Source of the DNA: Rhodospirillales bacterium
Lineage (GTDB): Bacteria; Pseudomonadota; Alphaproteobacteria; Acetobacterales; Acetobacteraceae
Assembly: GCA_025352565.1 (NCBI GenBank)
Contig: JANXTF010000151.1
Span: forward strand, 1-39,169
Length of the DNA stretch: 39,169 bases
Reading direction: 5' to 3'
This document shows positions 33,701 through 39,169 of the stretch, one piece after another. Each line of letters starts with the position of its first letter. The stretch's first letter is position 1. A program made the translations under genes and the position numbers. Below the pieces are notes generated by a model. That model worked only from the letters and a program-made list of their open reading frames with translations. It was not told the DNA's origin and did no database searches.

Positions 33701-34483
33701 ATGGCTGAATTCACCCTCCCCAAGAACAGCAAGGTCAAGCCCGGCCGGACTTTTGCCGCCGTGGCCGGCGCCAAGCGGGTCAAGGATTTCAAGGTCTATC
33801 GTTGGAACCCCGATGACGGGGAGAATCCTTCCACCGACACATATGCGATCGATCTTGACGCCTGCGGGCCAATGGTTCTGGACGCCTTGGTCAAGATCAA
33901 GAACGAGATCGACCCCACGCTCACCTTCCGCCGCTCCTGCCGCGAGGGCATCTGCGGCAGCTGTGCCATGAACATCGACGGCATCAACACGCTGGCGTGC
34001 CTGAAGCCGATCGACGACGTGAAGGGCGCCATCCGCATCAACCCGCTGCCCCACATGGCGGTGGTGAAGGATTTGGTGCCCGATCTGAGCCAAGCCTATG
34101 CCCAACTCCGGAGCATCGAACCCTGGCTGAAATCCGACACACCGGCGCCCCCTGATGCCGAGCGGTTGCAGAGCAAGGAGGAGCGCGCCAGGCTCGACGG
34201 CATGTGGGAGTGCATCCTGTGCTTCTGTTGCACCGCGGGCTGCCCGAGCTATTGGTGGAACGGCGACCGCTACCTGGGCCCCGCCGTGCTGCTCCAGGCC
34301 TATCGCTGGATCGCCGACAGCCGCGACGAGAAGACGGGCGAGCGGCTCGACGCCTTGCAGGACCCGTTCAAGCTGTATCGCTGTCACACGATCATGAACT
34401 GCACACAAACATGCCCGAAAGGCCTGAACCCGGCCAAGGCGATCGGCGAAATCAAGCAGCTTCTGGTGGCACGGCAGGGCTAG
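33701..34483 (+). CDS. sdhB: Succinate dehydrogenase iron-sulfur subunit
   Basis: A 260-residue electron-transfer subunit. The [2Fe-2S] ligands are in [15 protein letters not shown]...TLAC; the [4Fe-4S] and [3Fe-4S] ligands are in [16 protein letters not shown] and [17 protein letters not shown]. It relays electrons from the flavin to ubiquinone. The third-cluster motif reads CFCCTAGC where CxxCCSTSC is more common, a mild change that keeps all ligands. The ATG at 33701 has AGGA 6 bases upstream. The next gene probably overlaps its 3' end. Confidence 0.96.
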   Translation: MAEFTLPKNSKVKPGRTFAAVAGAKRVKDFKVYRWNPDDGENPSTDTYAIDLDACGPMVLDALVKIKNEIDPTLTFRRSCREGICGSCAMNIDGINTLACLKPIDDVKGAIRINPLPHMAVVKDLVPDLSQAYAQLRSIEPWLKSDTPAPPDAERLQSKEERARLDGMWECILCFCCTAGCPSYWWNGDRYLGPAVLLQAYRWIADSRDEKTGERLDALQDPFKLYRCHTIMNCTQTCPKGLNPAKAIGEIKQLLVARQG

Positions 34484-35112
34484 GCCCGACGCTGCGGCTG
34501 CGGAGTTTTTTCGCCGATCACGGGTTCTTCCGTTCCTTCTGGTCGAATTGGAGCGAGGTGGTTCCGGGCAAGCTTTACCGCTCGAACCATCCCACACCCG
34601 GCCAACTGGCACGGGCGCATCGCGAGGCGGGGTTGCGCACGATCATCAATCTGCGTGGCGAAAAACCGAATGCGTCCACCTCACTGAGCCTCGCGGCAGC
34701 CGCCGCTCTGGGATTGCGGCACGAATACATGGCGTTCGAAAGCCGGGGCGCGCCGCATCGGGATCGGGTTCTGCGCTTCCATGAGATGTATCGCGCCACC
34801 GCGTTCCCGGCGCTGATCCATTGCAAGGCGGGGGCGGATCGGGCCGGCTTGGCGTCCGGCTTGGGCGTTCTGTTCGAGGGTGGCACCGCGGCCGAGGCGC
34901 TTGCGCAATTGTCGTGGCGGTTCGGGCATGTGCGGCAATCCAGCACCGGCATCCTCGATGCGTTCTTCCTGCGCTACGCGGCCGACGCCGAGGGGCGACT
35001 GGGTTTCCTTGCGTGGGTGCGGGAGGAATATGACGAGGCCGACCTTCGGCGCCGCTTCAAGGCGACGGGCCTTGCAAGCTTCGTGAACGACCGGGTGCTC
35101 GCCCGCGAGTGA
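34411..35112 (+). CDS. Dual-specificity/tyrosine phosphatase family protein
   Basis: About 233 residues. The catalytic P-loop is [10 protein letters not shown], matching HCx5R, and [10 protein letters not shown] is the usual upstream strand. The conserved family segment [12 protein letters not shown]...[15 protein letters not shown] lies at its N-terminus. Only the ATG at 34411 gives a start codon before that segment, so I call it there although it overlaps sdhB by 73 bases in another frame; a GTG at 34558 preceded by GGAGCGAG is the alternative and would lose the DHG segment. Such alphaproteobacterial phosphatases are poorly characterised; the substrate is unknown. It is likely read through from sdhB. 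Confidence 0.75.
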   Translation: MPERPEPGQGDRRNQAASGGTAGLGPTLRLRSFFADHGFFRSFWSNWSEVVPGKLYRSNHPTPGQLARAHREAGLRTIINLRGEKPNASTSLSLAAAAALGLRHEYMAFESRGAPHRDRVLRFHEMYRATAFPALIHCKAGADRAGLASGLGVLFEGGTAAEALAQLSWRFGHVRQSSTGILDAFFLRYAADAEGRLGFLAWVREEYDEADLRRRFKATGLASFVNDRVLARE

Positions 35113-35148
35113 GCGCGGAGCATACCGTACGAGCCTGGCTGATGGGCG

Positions 35149-35388
35149 TCAGGTGCGGAGGTCACCGCGGGGCAACTCGATCTTGGTCGTGGACAAGTAC
35201 TGCGTACATTTGGAAGGGTCCGGGCAGCACATCGGCTGAATGGGCCGGGTGGCCGATATTCGGGACAAAGTCGCGCCTGCCTCACCGCACCGGGCGTTCT
35301 GGCGATGGATCGGCGCATACAGGTCGGATGCCTGCGCCGAAAAGCCCAGCAACATCACGGCGGCTCCGGTCAACAGCGCAATTCGCAT
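35149..35388 (-). CDS. Small exported cysteine-containing protein, unknown function
   Basis: A 79-residue protein with a clear signal peptide (MRIALLTGAAVMLLGFSAQA, likely cut after QASA-type site near 20). The mature part of about 59 residues has four cysteines (one in ARCGEAG, three in MCCPDPSKC) and no recognised domain. GGAG lies 7 bases before the ATG at 35388, which supports translation. It is convergent with the phosphatase gene and divergent from zapE. The function is not recognised; disulfide-bonded periplasmic protein is a guess. Confidence 0.5.
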   Translation of the reverse strand: MRIALLTGAAVMLLGFSAQASDLYAPIHRQNARCGEAGATLSRISATRPIQPMCCPDPSKCTQYLSTTKIELPRGDLRT

Positions 35389-35503
35389 CCCGCCACTCCT
35401 GTTTTTCTGATCCTACTAAAGCATCAATGAATAAGTGGTTGACGTGGTTGCGTTGATCGCGGTTCGTTGATGCCAAGGCGGTTTCGCGCTATTGCGCCGC
35501 ACC

Positions 35504-37755
<2,252 letters not shown>

Positions 37756-37758
37756 GCC

Positions 37759-38954
<1,196 letters not shown>

Positions 38955-38955
<1 letters not shown>

Positions 38956-39169
38956 TGGCCATCCTCGTCGACGCCAACACCCGCGTCATCACCCAGGGCT
39001 TCACCGGCGCCCAGGGCACATTTCATTCCGAACAGGCGATCGCCTACGGCACCAAGGTGATGGGCGGCGTCACCCCCGGCAAGGGCGGCAGCCTGCACCT
39101 CAACCTGCCGGTGTTCGACACCGTGGCCGAGGCAGTGGCGGCCACCGCCGCCACTGCCAGCGCCATCTA
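38955..39169 (+). CDS. sucD: Succinyl-CoA synthetase alpha subunit, N-terminal part
   Basis: The first 71 codons of the alpha subunit; the gene is cut by the window end. It starts [29 protein letters not shown], the standard CoA-binding start, and continues through [25 protein letters not shown]. The start overlaps the sucC stop. The catalytic phosphohistidine lies beyond the window. Confidence 0.95.

Noticed and set aside
34476-34516. GGGC-TAG-GCCC inverted repeat at the sdhB stop followed by a T6 run, as a terminator
   Set aside because: The stem is only 4 base pairs and the T run is about 20 bases away inside the phosphatase coding region.

Overview
The window is GC-rich, densely packed bacterial chromosome that looks alphaproteobacterial. 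The core genes form an sdhC-sdhD-sdhA-sdhB block followed by zapE-mdh-sucC-sucD, an order familiar from that class. A small NepR-like protein (a family known only from Alphaproteobacteria) and many branched-chain-amino-acid-type (Liv/HAAT) ABC systems point the same way. The codon bias and gene families would fit Rhodospirillales/Acetobacteraceae, but this is inference and no species is claimed. I see no rRNA, tRNA, CRISPR array, IS element or integrase.

Layout. (1) 1-1702, + strand: the end of a Liv-type transporter operon (permease C-terminus, two ATPases). (2) 12355 down to 1699, - strand: ten closely spaced genes. In transcription order they are a periplasmic binding protein, a bicupin dioxygenase-like protein, a Baeyer-Villiger-type flavin monooxygenase, a small Rieske protein, two ACMSD-family amidohydrolases, an SDR dehydrogenase, a COG3618 amidohydrolase, a second binding protein and an HSL-type esterase. 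A good sigma70-like promoter with an overlapping palindrome lies at 12399-12435. (3) 14078 down to 12514, - strand: a TetR-type regulator and a crotonase-family protein. (4) 14360-29611, + strand, divergent from the regulator: two thiolase-fold proteins that both lack the catalytic cysteine, a tandem DUF35 protein, a metallo-beta-lactamase-fold hydrolase, an acyl-CoA synthetase, a crotonase, two unlike acyl-CoA dehydrogenases, a zinc alcohol dehydrogenase, an alpha/beta hydrolase and a complete five-gene Liv-type ABC importer. (5) 29612-30993: a hairpin, a degenerate SGNH-fold exported protein and a 59-residue NepR-like protein. (6) 30994-39169: succinate dehydrogenase, a dual-specificity phosphatase, a small exported cysteine-containing protein, zapE, malate dehydrogenase and succinyl-CoA synthetase (sucD cut by the window end).

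How it may work together (inference). Regions 1-4 read as one catabolic island for an imported organic acid or alicyclic/aromatic compound. The + operon has every step of a side-chain shortening route of the type known for steroids: CoA activation, dehydrogenation by a two-subunit acyl-CoA dehydrogenase, hydration, then retro-aldol C-C cleavage by a cysteine-less thiolase/DUF35 complex, with an alcohol dehydrogenase for the carbonyl product. The - operon carries oxidative ring-opening or ester-forming chemistry (monooxygenase, dioxygenase-like cupin, esterase, amidohydrolases). CoA products would feed the TCA enzymes encoded alongside. The substrate cannot be read from the sequence.
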